Source: Phycisphaerales bacterium
GTDB taxonomy: Bacteria > Planctomycetota > Phycisphaerae > Phycisphaerales > UBA5793
Reading direction: 5' to 3'
Length of the DNA: 64,000 nt
NCBI GenBank assembly: GCA_020852515.1
Contig: JADZAS010000016.1
Coordinates: 312,155-376,154 of the forward strand
Position 1 is the first letter of the stretch, and every line of letters begins with the position of its first letter. Positions 28,442-36,134 of this stretch are shown in pieces. Below the pieces are notes generated by a model. The model did no database searches. It was not told the DNA's origin and was given only the letters and a program-made list of their open reading frames with translations. A program made the translations under genes and the position numbers.

Positions 28442-29239
28442 GTGTCCCCATTGCGGGATGCCCATGATTCTAATCGGCTATCGGGGAGGGGGCGACGAAT
28501 TCAATACGGACCGGCAACACTGCTCTGTTCGCTGTTCGTTTGGGGCTGCGCCGAGACCCAACGGGACTTCTACCAGGCGCCTCCACCCGAGCCCGCGGGC
28601 TGGTCTACAGCGAAGACCAGCGCGCAAGACCTGCCCAGCCAGGTTATTACGCTGCTCTCACGCGAGGGGTTCGAGCTGCACGTGGGCGAGTCGGCGCCGG
28701 CTTTCGTGCACGGCAGACTCCTCGAGGAGGGGAACGAAGCCGGTGAGATTCTGGTGATCAAGTACGACCCCCAATTGCCTGATCAGACCGCCGTGGAAGC
28801 ACGGCTGGGCCTGCTGGGCCGGCCTGAGCGCGAGCGCCGCCTGGCGGAGGCGATCGCCGCGGGATTGACCCAGGCGCCGGCCGGCAGTGAACCGGCGCCA
28901 CCAGTGCCCGGCCCGTGGAGCACCGCGACCATCACCGGCCGCTGGATCGATCTCGAGGCCGCCGTCAAGGGGGCTGGGGTGTCGGAACATTCGGTCGATC
29001 TCACAGTAGTGAGCGTGGACCGCTGGCGCTTTGCGGCACGTTTCACCCTGCGCACACTCGCCGCTGATGAGGGAATGTTGATCGTCACCGGCGACCGGGA
29101 AAGCGCCGCCGGTCCGCAACGGGCGTATCTGCGGATCGGGCTGTTCGGCGACCCGGAGCTGGAGCGCGAGGTTCTCGACCGGCTGCAAGAGGCACTCAAT
29201 CGGCTGGGCAAGCGGCAGCGGCTGCCGGGAGCGCGATGA
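28442..29239 (+). CDS. Putative lipoprotein of unknown function
   Basis: 265 residues if begun at GTG 28442. A signal peptide with Arg-rich n-region, the core ATLLCSLFV and a lipobox-like VWGC makes it a candidate lipoprotein. The mature part is Glu/Arg-rich with a likely alpha/beta fold and a domain near the end reading RAYLRIGLFGDPELEREVLDRLQEAL; I do not recognise the family. The start is not settled: there is no ATG close to the signal peptide and no clear ribosome binding site. TTG 28451 and ATG 28313 (inside phoH, antisense) are alternatives. Confidence 0.6.
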   Translation: MSPLRDAHDSNRLSGRGRRIQYGPATLLCSLFVWGCAETQRDFYQAPPPEPAGWSTAKTSAQDLPSQVITLLSREGFELHVGESAPAFVHGRLLEEGNEAGEILVIKYDPQLPDQTAVEARLGLLGRPERERRLAEAIAAGLTQAPAGSEPAPPVPGPWSTATITGRWIDLEAAVKGAGVSEHSVDLTVVSVDRWRFAARFTLRTLAADEGMLIVTGDRESAAGPQRAYLRIGLFGDPELEREVLDRLQEALNRLGKRQRLPGAR

Positions 29240-29253
29240 GCCTTCAACCTCAC

Positions 29254-29282
29254 TTGTCAAAAACCCGATGACCCGGTATACT
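29254..29282 (+). promoter_or_regulatory. Sigma-70-type promoter of tRNA-Gly
   Basis: -35 TTGTCA (29254-29259), a 17-bp spacer, and -10 TATACT (29277-29282). Both hexamers are 5 of 6 to consensus with ideal spacing. Transcription should begin about 6 bp before the tRNA 5' end. Confidence 0.8.
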
Positions 29283-29294
29283 CCGCCTCGTCGC

Positions 29295-29366
29295 GCGGGT
29301 GTAGCTCAGTGGTAGAGCGTCACGTTGCCAACGTGAAAGTCGTGAGTTCGAATCTCATCACCCGCT
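29295..29366 (+). tRNA. tRNA-Gly (anticodon GCC)
   Basis: Complete cloverleaf: acceptor GCGGGTG pairs with CACCCGC; D arm with AGTGGTA loop; anticodon stem TCACG/CGTGA with loop TTGCCAA (GCC at 29327-29329); T arm with TTCGAAT loop; discriminator T. The 3' CCA is not encoded. GCC reads GGC and GGT, which dominate glycine codons in this GC-rich sequence. Confidence 0.97.
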
Positions 29367-29466
29367 CTTGCAAGCCCCGGAACTCCCGGGGCTTGATGCA
29401 TTCCGGGCCCAATTGCAGCCGGCGCGTCCCGTCGGCCCCCGAGATCGAGCCGCACCATGCCTGCCG

Positions 29467-31389
29467 ATGACTGATTTGCTGCGCAACCTCGTCGGCCGCA
29501 TCAGGCGACTGAATCTCGACCTCGGCCGGGACTGGGTGCTCATCATCTACGGCGCGATCATCGGCACGCTGACGGCCGCCGGCGCGGTCGGCTTCGCCAA
29601 GGCGCTGCACTGGACCGAGCATCTCTGCTACGAGCAGCAGCGATCCTGGCCGATCTGGCTGCTTCCCCTACTGCCCATGGCCGGGGCGCTCGTAACCGGG
29701 ATCCTCGTTCAGACCTTTGCCAAAGACGCCGAAGGCCACGGCGTACCGCAGGTTATCGACGCCATCGCCCGGCGCGGCGGCAAGATCTCCTGGAAAGTGG
29801 GCGTCGTCAAAGTCCTTGCCTCGATTGCCACCGTCGGCTCGGGCGGCTCGGCCGGAGCGGAGGGGCCGATCGTGCAGATCGGCTCGACGTCCGGCTCGGT
29901 CTTCGGGCAGATCGCGCGAGTCACGCGTATTGATCTGAGCACTCTGGTCGGCTGCGGCGCTGCCGCCGGGATCGCTTCGATCTTCAACGCGCCTATTACA
30001 GGCGTGCTGTTCGCTCTTGAGATCCTGCTGCGCGACTTCTCGCTCAAGACGTTCACCCCGATCATGGTCGCCAGCGTGTTTTCCACTGCGGTGACGCAGG
30101 CGCTGCTGCACAACAAGGATGCGATCTTTGCCGTCGAACTGACCGGTTATGAATTTACCTTTGCCGAGATGCCCAGTTACGTGCTGCTGGGCCTGGTCTG
30201 CGTACTGGTGAGCGTCGGTATGACGCGCCTGCTCCACTTCGCGGAGGATCAGTTCGCAAAAGTGAAAATGCCGCGCGTGTTGCTGCCGGTGCTGGGCGCG
30301 GCGCTGCTGGGCATCACCGGAATCATCTGGGTGCTGCTCATGCGGGGCCCCTACAACGCCAACCAGCACGTGCCGCCGTTCTACGGCAACGGCTACCCCA
30401 CCATCGTCCATCTCATCGAGCCACGAACCTACGAGCCTCAGCCACTGGCCGCGCCGGCGGCAGATATCGAGCGCGTGCAGACGGAGATCGCCGTTCGGAA
30501 TGATGAGCCGGACACGGTGGACGACCGAGCCGACGACGCAGCCGCCGAGGCCGATGCGCCGCCGCTGCTCATCAGCGTTCTCGTGCTGCTGACGCTGTTC
30601 AAAGCACTGGGCACCTGCCTGACGCTGGGCTCGGGCGGATCCGGCGGAGTGTTCGCGCCGAGCCTGTACATCGGCGCGACGACGGGCGCAGCGTTCGGCC
30701 TCATTCTCGAACGGCTCTCGCTCATACCCGCTGGCGTGACGCCCGCTTCCTATGCCCTCGTCGGCATGGCCGCCGTGATCGCAGGCACGACCTTCGCGCC
30801 GCTCACGGCGATTCTGCTGCTGTTCGAACTGACCCGCGAGCCGTTTGTCATGCTACCGGCAATGCTCACGGCCATCATCGCGGCCATCGGCTCGCACCTG
30901 TGGATGCGCGACTCAATCTACACGATGAAATTGCGCCAGGCGGGCGTGCTGCTCGGCGGCGGGCGCGACCTGACCATCATGCGCCGCGTGCAGGCCCGCA
31001 CCGTGCCGCCGACGCCCCTGCCCAGCGAGCCGATCTATCCGTCTGATCCGCTGTCCAAACTCATCGCCATGCACATGCCGCGCACGGCTCCGGACTTCGT
31101 CGTCGTCGATGAACACGGCGCTTATCTCGGCATGGTAACGGGCGAAGACCTGCGCACGGCGCTGGTCGATCGCGAGGCCATCCCCCTGCTGCTGGTTGCT
31201 GAACTGCTGCGCACGGATCTGCCGACGATCGATCCTGAAGAAACGCTCGACACGGTTCTCGACAAGTTCGCCCAACACGACGTGGCGAGCCTGTGCCTGC
31301 TGGCGCAGCGCAACCCGAGCCAGCCGCTCGGCCTGATCACGCGCGCGAAGGTCATTCGCTGCTACCAGGAGGCCATCGCGGCCTCGTAG
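29467..31389 (+). CDS. ClC-family anion channel/transporter with CBS pair
   Basis: 640 residues from ATG 29467; an upstream TTG at the tRNA end is a shadow start. The selectivity signatures are present: GSGGSAGAEGPIVQIG with gating Glu E132, and GSGGSGGVFAPSLYIG. At the position of the proton glutamate (E203 in the E. coli protein) there is Ile (I186, in FNAPITGVLFALEI), and the central Ser of GSGIP is His (GHGVP). An acidic insertion (about 330-365) lies between membrane segments. Two CBS motifs occupy about 530-630. The residue pattern suggests a channel-like rather than proton-coupled protein. Confidence 0.9.
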   Translation: MTDLLRNLVGRIRRLNLDLGRDWVLIIYGAIIGTLTAAGAVGFAKALHWTEHLCYEQQRSWPIWLLPLLPMAGALVTGILVQTFAKDAEGHGVPQVIDAIARRGGKISWKVGVVKVLASIATVGSGGSAGAEGPIVQIGSTSGSVFGQIARVTRIDLSTLVGCGAAAGIASIFNAPITGVLFALEILLRDFSLKTFTPIMVASVFSTAVTQALLHNKDAIFAVELTGYEFTFAEMPSYVLLGLVCVLVSVGMTRLLHFAEDQFAKVKMPRVLLPVLGAALLGITGIIWVLLMRGPYNANQHVPPFYGNGYPTIVHLIEPRTYEPQPLAAPAADIERVQTEIAVRNDEPDTVDDRADDAAAEADAPPLLISVLVLLTLFKALGTCLTLGSGGSGGVFAPSLYIGATTGAAFGLILERLSLIPAGVTPASYALVGMAAVIAGTTFAPLTAILLLFELTREPFVMLPAMLTAIIAAIGSHLWMRDSIYTMKLRQAGVLLGGGRDLTIMRRVQARTVPPTPLPSEPIYPSDPLSKLIAMHMPRTAPDFVVVDEHGAYLGMVTGEDLRTALVDREAIPLLLVAELLRTDLPTIDPEETLDTVLDKFAQHDVASLCLLAQRNPSQPLGLITRAKVIRCYQEAIAAS

Positions 31390-31401
31390 GCGAACTGCCG
31401 C

Positions 31402-31429
31402 TTGACGGCCGCCGCCGCAAGGCTATCCT
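31402..31429 (+). promoter_or_regulatory. Putative promoter of the Met leader and metB-hom
   Basis: -35 TTGACG (31402-31407, 5 of 6), 16-bp spacer, -10 TATCCT (31424-31429, 4 of 6). The expected transcription start is at about 31436-31438, so the leader ORF may be read leaderless from the second ATG at 31438. Confidence 0.45.
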
Positions 31430-31431
31430 CG

Positions 31432-31536
31432 ATGCCGATGGTTGATCGCCTTCACATCGCGACGGACATGATGATGTCCATGCCCAGCCCGGGCGCGGGA
31501 TTCGAATCCTGCGGCTGGTTGGGCGTCGCTCGCTGA
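31432..31536 (+). CDS. Candidate Met-rich leader peptide upstream of metB
   Basis: A 34-codon ORF starting ATGCCGATG and ending TGA at 31534, with AAGG upstream. Met occurs at codons 1, 3, 13, 14, 15 and 17, and the cluster Met-Met-Met-Ser-Met lies just before a strong hairpin (31484-31518). A run of regulatory codons followed by competing hairpins in front of the matching biosynthetic genes is the layout of an attenuation leader peptide. metB-hom are methionine/homoserine-branch genes, so the match is apt. That the ORF is translated is inference from sequence. If transcription begins at about 31436, the first ATG is skipped and the peptide has 32 residues. Confidence 0.55.
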   Translation: MPMVDRLHIATDMMMSMPSPGAGFESCGWLGVAR

Positions 31537-31641
31537 TCGACCGTTCCCCACCACCGCAATGACTCGATTCCCCCGTCCGGGCCTGCACCGGACCGCGTTG
31601 TGCTTCTGCCTTCAGCACTCCCGAACAAGGGGAATCGAATC
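31464..31641 (+). promoter_or_regulatory. Attenuator-like structured leader of metB-hom
   Basis: Elements in order: hairpin GGACAT/ATGTCC (31464-31479) over the Met codons; hairpin CCAGCC/GGCTGG (31484-31518) enclosing the stem GCGGGA/TCCTGC; the sequestering strand 31561-31573; an inner hairpin GTCCGG/CCGGAC (31575-31593); and the metB ribosome-binding strand 31629-31641. Strand 31561-31573 pairs with 31629-31641 at 12 of 13 positions, burying AAGGGG next to the metB ATG. Segment 31497-31508 can pair with 31561-31572 at 10 of 12 positions, an alternative that would free the ribosome binding site. The pairings were made by eye; no folding energies were computed. Confidence 0.5.
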
Positions 31642-32823
31642 ATGTCTTACCGCTTTGACACGCTGGCGATCCACGCCGGCCAGCCCAACGACGCCCTCAC
31701 CGGCGCCGTCGTTACGCCCATCTACCAGACCACCACCTACGCCCAGCATGAACTTGGCGGACAGCCCGACTACTGCTACTCGCGCACGGGCAATCCCGGG
31801 CGCACGGCCCTCGAGTCCAGCCTGGCCGCACTCGAAGGCGCGCGATACGGGCTCGCGTTTGCGAGCGGGCTCGCGGCCGTCAACGCCCTGCTCCAGACCC
31901 TCAGCGCGGGCGATCATGTCGTCGCTTCGCAGGATCTCTACGGCGGGTGCTACCGCATCTTCACGAAGATCTTCTCGCGTTTCGGCGTCACCTTCTCGCT
32001 CATCGACACGACGGACGTGCGCAACGTCGAGCGGGCCATCACTGGCGCGACCCGGCTACTCTGGCTCGAAACACCGTCGAATCCGCTGCTGCGGATCACG
32101 GATATCCAGGCGTGCTGCGCCGTCGCGCGAGCGCGCGGCATCCGCAGCGTCGTGGACAACACGTTTGCCACGCCGGTGCATCAGCAGCCGCTGCAACTCG
32201 GGGCCGACATCGTCCTGCACTCGACGACCAAGTACATTGGCGGGCACTGCGATGTGCTCGGCGGAGCCCTGGTGACCAACGACGAAGAGACATTCGCCGA
32301 ATTGAAGTTCGTGCAGAATGCAACCGGCGCCGTTCCGGGGCCGCAGGAGTGCTTCCTGCTGCTGCGCGGCATCAAGACGCTCTCGCTGCGCGTGCGCCAG
32401 CACGCCGCCAATGCCCAGCGCATCGCCGAACATCTCGAAGCGCACCCAGAGGTGCGACGCGTGATCTATCCGGGGCTGGGCAGTCACCCGCAGCATGAAC
32501 TCGCGAAGCGCCAGGCGTCGGGCTTCGGCGCCGTCGTCAGCGTCGAATTCGAAGGCGGCATCGAGCGGGTGAGGTCGCTCATCGGCCAGTTGCGCCTCTG
32601 GCCGCTGGCCGAGAGCCTCGGCGGCGTGAAGTCGCTGCTGTGCCACCCCGCGACCATGACCCACGCCGCGGTCGAGCCGGCCGAGCGTCGTCGCATCGGA
32701 ATCGGCGACGGCCTCTTGCGCCTCTCGGTCGGCATCGAGGACGTGCACGACCTCATCGACGACCTCGATGCAGCGCTGGAGCAGTCGGCGCGGGCCGGGC
32801 GGGAAGAGCAGGTGTCGGCATGA
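31642..32823 (+). CDS. metB: Cystathionine gamma-synthase / gamma-lyase family enzyme
   Basis: 393 residues from ATG 31642. This PLP enzyme joins an activated homoserine with cysteine to cystathionine, or runs the reverse lyase reaction. The PLP lysine sits in HSTTKYIGGHCDVLGG; YSRTGNPGRTALE and VVDNTFATP are the other fold signatures. The fold family also includes MetC and MetZ, so the exact reaction is assigned by context: the next gene is hom, which overlaps by 4 bp. AAGGGG lies 10 bp upstream but is predicted to be buried in a leader structure, implying translational control. Confidence 0.9.
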   Translation: MSYRFDTLAIHAGQPNDALTGAVVTPIYQTTTYAQHELGGQPDYCYSRTGNPGRTALESSLAALEGARYGLAFASGLAAVNALLQTLSAGDHVVASQDLYGGCYRIFTKIFSRFGVTFSLIDTTDVRNVERAITGATRLLWLETPSNPLLRITDIQACCAVARARGIRSVVDNTFATPVHQQPLQLGADIVLHSTTKYIGGHCDVLGGALVTNDEETFAELKFVQNATGAVPGPQECFLLLRGIKTLSLRVRQHAANAQRIAEHLEAHPEVRRVIYPGLGSHPQHELAKRQASGFGAVVSVEFEGGIERVRSLIGQLRLWPLAESLGGVKSLLCHPATMTHAAVEPAERRRIGIGDGLLRLSVGIEDVHDLIDDLDAALEQSARAGREEQVSA

Positions 32824-34112
32824 TCCGCCTGCTCGATACACCCGTATCAATATCGAAGGCGATCAGCCGCATCGCCATCCTCGGGTGCGGCAACGTCGGC
32901 TCGGAGGTGGTCCGGCAACTGCAGTCGCGGTCGTCGATCGAGGTCGTCTCTGTGCTCGTGCGCGATCTCGCACGCGAGCGGCCCGCGCCGCGCGACCTGC
33001 TGACCGATTCATTTGACGACGTACTCGTGAGTCGGCCTGACGTTGTGATCGAACTGCTTGGCGGCGTCGAGCCCGCGCGCACGCATATCGAAGCGGCGCT
33101 GCAGCGCGGCGTACCGGTCGTGACGGCCAACAAGTCGGTCATCGCGCGGCATGGCGAATCGCTGCACCGAATCGCCGGCACGCGAGGCGTTCACTTGCGG
33201 TACGAAGCCGCGGTCGGCGCCGGCGTGCCGGTGCTCGCCGCGCTCGACCAGCTGCGCGGCGACCGGATCAGCGCGATTCGCGGCATCGTCAACGGCACGT
33301 GCAATTTCATCCTCGAACGCGTTGAGAAGACGCGCTGTTCGATCTCTGAGGCGCTGGTCCAGGCCCAGGGCTTCGGATACGCCGAACCGGATCCCTCGGC
33401 CGACATCACCGGCCGCGACAGCGCGGAGAAACTGTGCGTTCTGGCGCACCGGGCCGGCTGGGGATGGCCGCGCGTTCAGGACGTGCACACGACCGGGATC
33501 GAATCGATCACGGCCGAGGACGTGCAGTGCGCGCTGCGGCAGCACTGCGTTATTCGCCTGGTCGCCGAGGCGCAGTGCGATGGCAATGGGCGCCTGTCGC
33601 TGCGCGTTGGGCCCACTCTCGTTCCGCGCGGTCATGCGCTGGCGGCGGCGAGGGGATGCGAGAATGCGTTCGAGATCATCGCGAAGCACGCCGGAGCGAT
33701 TCGACTGCACGGCCCCGGCGCCGGAGCAAAGCCGACCGCCAGCGCGGTCATCAGCGACCTGCTCGCGATGGTGCCTGCGCGCCGTCACGCAGCGGCGCGC
33801 GAAGCGACGTCCACAGCCGCCCAGCCGCTGGAAGAAGTTCCCGCGATGCGTCGGCACTACATCCGCGCTGTCGCGCCGGGCAGAGCCTTCTCTCCGGAGC
33901 GGGTATTCGCGGCCCTGAATCTGCATGGAATCGATGTGGACACGACCGAGCTCGTGGATCAGCGCGCCGTGGTGCACACCATGCCCGTCGGCCGCGATCG
34001 CGCCCTGGCGCTGGCGCGTCATCTCGTCAATGATGAGATGCGCCACTGCCTCGTGGCGCCTTATGTCGAGCCGGACGACCGGCCCGTCAGCCGCTGGAGG
34101 ACGCGTTCGTAG
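32820..34112 (+). CDS. hom: Homoserine dehydrogenase
   Basis: 430 residues from ATG 32820, which overlaps the metB stop (ATGA). It reduces aspartate semialdehyde to homoserine, the branch point to Thr and Met. NAD(P) loop GCGNVGSEVV, VTANKSVIA, GIVNGTCNFIL and the GPGAGAKPTASAVISDLL signature are present. A C-terminal ACT-like domain (from about 340, HYIRAVAPG onward) suggests feedback regulation, perhaps by Thr. Its pairing with metB points to supply of the methionine branch. The 3' end overlaps the convergent glycosyltransferase gene by 52 bp. Confidence 0.94.
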   Translation: MIRLLDTPVSISKAISRIAILGCGNVGSEVVRQLQSRSSIEVVSVLVRDLARERPAPRDLLTDSFDDVLVSRPDVVIELLGGVEPARTHIEAALQRGVPVVTANKSVIARHGESLHRIAGTRGVHLRYEAAVGAGVPVLAALDQLRGDRISAIRGIVNGTCNFILERVEKTRCSISEALVQAQGFGYAEPDPSADITGRDSAEKLCVLAHRAGWGWPRVQDVHTTGIESITAEDVQCALRQHCVIRLVAEAQCDGNGRLSLRVGPTLVPRGHALAAARGCENAFEIIAKHAGAIRLHGPGAGAKPTASAVISDLLAMVPARRHAAAREATSTAAQPLEEVPAMRRHYIRAVAPGRAFSPERVFAALNLHGIDVDTTELVDQRAVVHTMPVGRDRALALARHLVNDEMRHCLVAPYVEPDDRPVSRWRTRS

Positions 34113-35272
34113 ACCACCTGCAGATCGTCGACCATGCGCTGCACGCTGAAGCGTTCGCGGCAGAGTTCGCGGCCACGCTCGGCCATTGCTGCCCGCTCGG
34201 CGGGGTGATCCGCCATCCAGGCGATCGCCTCGCTCAGCGCCCGGCGCTGTCCGGGCGCAACGAGCCGACCGGTCTGTCCGTCGATGCAGACCTCCGGCGC
34301 GCCATCTACGCTGTACGCGACGACGGGCACACCGCTGAGCAGCGCCTGCGGCACCGTGCGCGGCAGCCCCTCGCGGTAACTCGGGTGAACGAGCACATCC
34401 ATCGCGCGCATCATCGCCGGCACTTGTTCCGGCGGAACCAGGCCCGTCAGGATGACCTGCTTCTCGAGCCCGAGTTCGCGCACCCTGCTCATGAGCCGAT
34501 CGCGCCACCAGCCGTCGCCCACCCAGAGCATTTTCCAGTTCGGACTGACGCGCATGATCTCGCCGATCGCGTCGAGCAGATCATCGTGACCCTTGAGTTC
34601 GGCAAGGCGCGCCACGGTGCCGATGACGAAATCCTCGGGTGACAGGCCGAGTTGCTCGCGCACCTGCTCGCGCGTCACGCCGGGATCGAGAAACTGCTCG
34701 GTCTCCATGCCGCTGTAGGCGGTGGTGTAAAGGTCGTCGCGGCCGATCTTCGCAGCCAGCGCCTGGGTCTTCATGGCGTCGCAGACGGTCACGATGGCGT
34801 GGCAGCGCCGCGCCGCAATGCGTTCGGCCTGAATGTAGACCCAGTTACGCCAGCGCGACTCGTAGGGGTGGAAGGGCAGGCCGTGGATGGTGTGGATGAT
34901 GCCGCGCCGACCGGCAGCGCCACCCTCCTTCCACCCGGCGAGGCGGCCGAGGATGCCGGCCTTGGATGAGTGCGTGTGCACGATGTCGGGATCGATCTTC
35001 GCGATGAGGCGGCGGCACTCGCTGTAAGCCATCCGATCGCGCCAGGGCGATAGTTCGCGCACGAGATGAGGCACGGTGTGCGTCGTTATGCCGCGAGCAT
35101 CGGCCGTGCGAAACGCCTGAACGCGTTCGAGCAGCGAGCCTTCGGGCCCGTAGATGGGGCCAAATGCGAGGTGCACTTCATGCCCGGCCCGCGCCTGCCC
35201 TTCGCAGGAGAGAACGGTGTTCTCCTGCGAGCCGCCGAGTATGAGCCGGGTTGAGAGGTGGAGGATGAGCAT
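34061..35272 (-). CDS. Family 4-type glycosyltransferase
   Basis: 403 residues from ATG 35272 (MLILHLSTRLILGGSQ); ATG 35302 is the alternative. A GT-B fold is indicated by the N-terminal LILGGSQENT loop, a middle IGTVARLAELKGHDDLLDA segment and the C-terminal EGLPRTVPQALLSGVPVVAYSVDGAPE sugar-nucleotide motif with both conserved Glu. No membrane helix. It would transfer a sugar onto a lipid or glycan acceptor for surface polysaccharide; donor and acceptor cannot be read. It is isolated from other sugar genes. Its last 52 bp overlap hom on the opposite strand. Confidence 0.88.
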   Translation of the reverse strand: MLILHLSTRLILGGSQENTVLSCEGQARAGHEVHLAFGPIYGPEGSLLERVQAFRTADARGITTHTVPHLVRELSPWRDRMAYSECRRLIAKIDPDIVHTHSSKAGILGRLAGWKEGGAAGRRGIIHTIHGLPFHPYESRWRNWVYIQAERIAARRCHAIVTVCDAMKTQALAAKIGRDDLYTTAYSGMETEQFLDPGVTREQVREQLGLSPEDFVIGTVARLAELKGHDDLLDAIGEIMRVSPNWKMLWVGDGWWRDRLMSRVRELGLEKQVILTGLVPPEQVPAMMRAMDVLVHPSYREGLPRTVPQALLSGVPVVAYSVDGAPEVCIDGQTGRLVAPGQRRALSEAIAWMADHPAERAAMAERGRELCRERFSVQRMVDDLQVVYERVLQRLTGRSSGST

Positions 35273-35403
35273 GAAGCAGGCATCAGGGAGAGCCGGAGGC
35301 AACGAAGTTTAGCAGCGCCGCCTGCGACGCCTTCGGGCCTATGGTTTGTGTGCGCGATCTGCTCCCACTCTCTCGGGGGCGGCTTGCACAGGCAGAGAGA
35401 TGA

Positions 35404-35796
35404 ATGCCAGATCTTTCTTTTGATGACTTTCGCCGAATGTTGCGCAACGCCTATCCGATTGGCGACGGACCGGGACTTGACGAACTGTGTCACACGTTTG
35501 ATCCCGCTTTTGACCACGCAGTTCGATTCGATCATTCCGAGAACTTTGCCCGCCTCCTCATCGACCACTTGGATGAGGTCGTCATAGAGATGCCTTCCGA
35601 GCCGCTGCGCCAAACTCGCGATGAAGCGGCGTGCCAACTCCCCGGGCTGTTGTATCAGCTCGTACTCAACTATCCGGGACTGAAAGACGACGCAATTGCC
35701 GCAATTCACCAATTGAAAAACATTGAATACCAAGACGAAGCTGGCGTTCTCGATTCGCTCAAACAGCACTGCGATCAGATTGCCAATCTTCACTGA
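35404..35796 (+). CDS. Orphan hypothetical protein in a more AT-rich segment
   Basis: 130 residues, acidic, mostly alpha-helical by eye, no signal peptide or membrane helix. GAGAGATGA lies directly before the ATG. Codons are visibly less G/C-biased at the third position than in the neighbours (for example ttt, gat, cgc and att are mixed), which suggests recent acquisition. I do not recognise the family. Size and acidity recall toxin-immunity proteins, but no toxin is next to it, so this is only a thought. Neighbours are a glycosyltransferase (divergent) and uvrA. Confidence 0.6.
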   Translation: MPDLSFDDFRRMLRNAYPIGDGPGLDELCHTFDPAFDHAVRFDHSENFARLLIDHLDEVVIEMPSEPLRQTRDEAACQLPGLLYQLVLNYPGLKDDAIAAIHQLKNIEYQDEAGVLDSLKQHCDQIANLH

Positions 35797-36134
35797 TTCG
35801 CATGTGAGCATCTGCGGCGGCCCGGTCTCACAGCACCCTCGCTGGACCCTTTCCATCTCTTTCGCGCGCAGCAACTGCTTCGCCCCCTCGCGAAAACTCA
35901 ACCCTGATGGCTCCGTCTTGTGCCTGCTCGGGAAGGCGCGCACCGCCCGCCGCTTGGCGTGCGAGTATCGCCGCCGCCCAGCCCACCGCTGTTCGGATAA
36001 AGAATTTTTTCTCGTGCGCGCAGCGGAGGCAGTAGAGGAAGAGTCTCGCCGCATCCGTCTCGGCCTTGTGGCACGCCCGGCCGGCCGTGATTCCGTGGCC
36101 CGAGCATATCATTGACTCCAACCAGGAGCGGCCT
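35797..36134. other. 338-bp gap before uvrA
   Basis: No convincing gene. Open frames here on both strands are Arg/Ala/Pro-rich and not codon-like. The segment contains a short A/T run (ATAAAGAATTTTTT near 35997-36010) that could belong to a promoter for uvrA. I searched for a LexA/SOS-type palindrome in front of uvrA and did not see one. Confidence 0.5.

Noticed and set aside
31484-31518. T-arm-like sequence (GGATTCGAATCC) suggesting a tRNA
   Set aside because: No acceptor, D or anticodon arm surrounds it; the palindrome is better explained as part of the metB leader structure.
35086-36054. Minus-strand ORF of 322 codons across the orphan gene and the uvrA gap
   Set aside because: It runs antisense through two other genes, has no domain and no good start, and its codon use is not coding-like.
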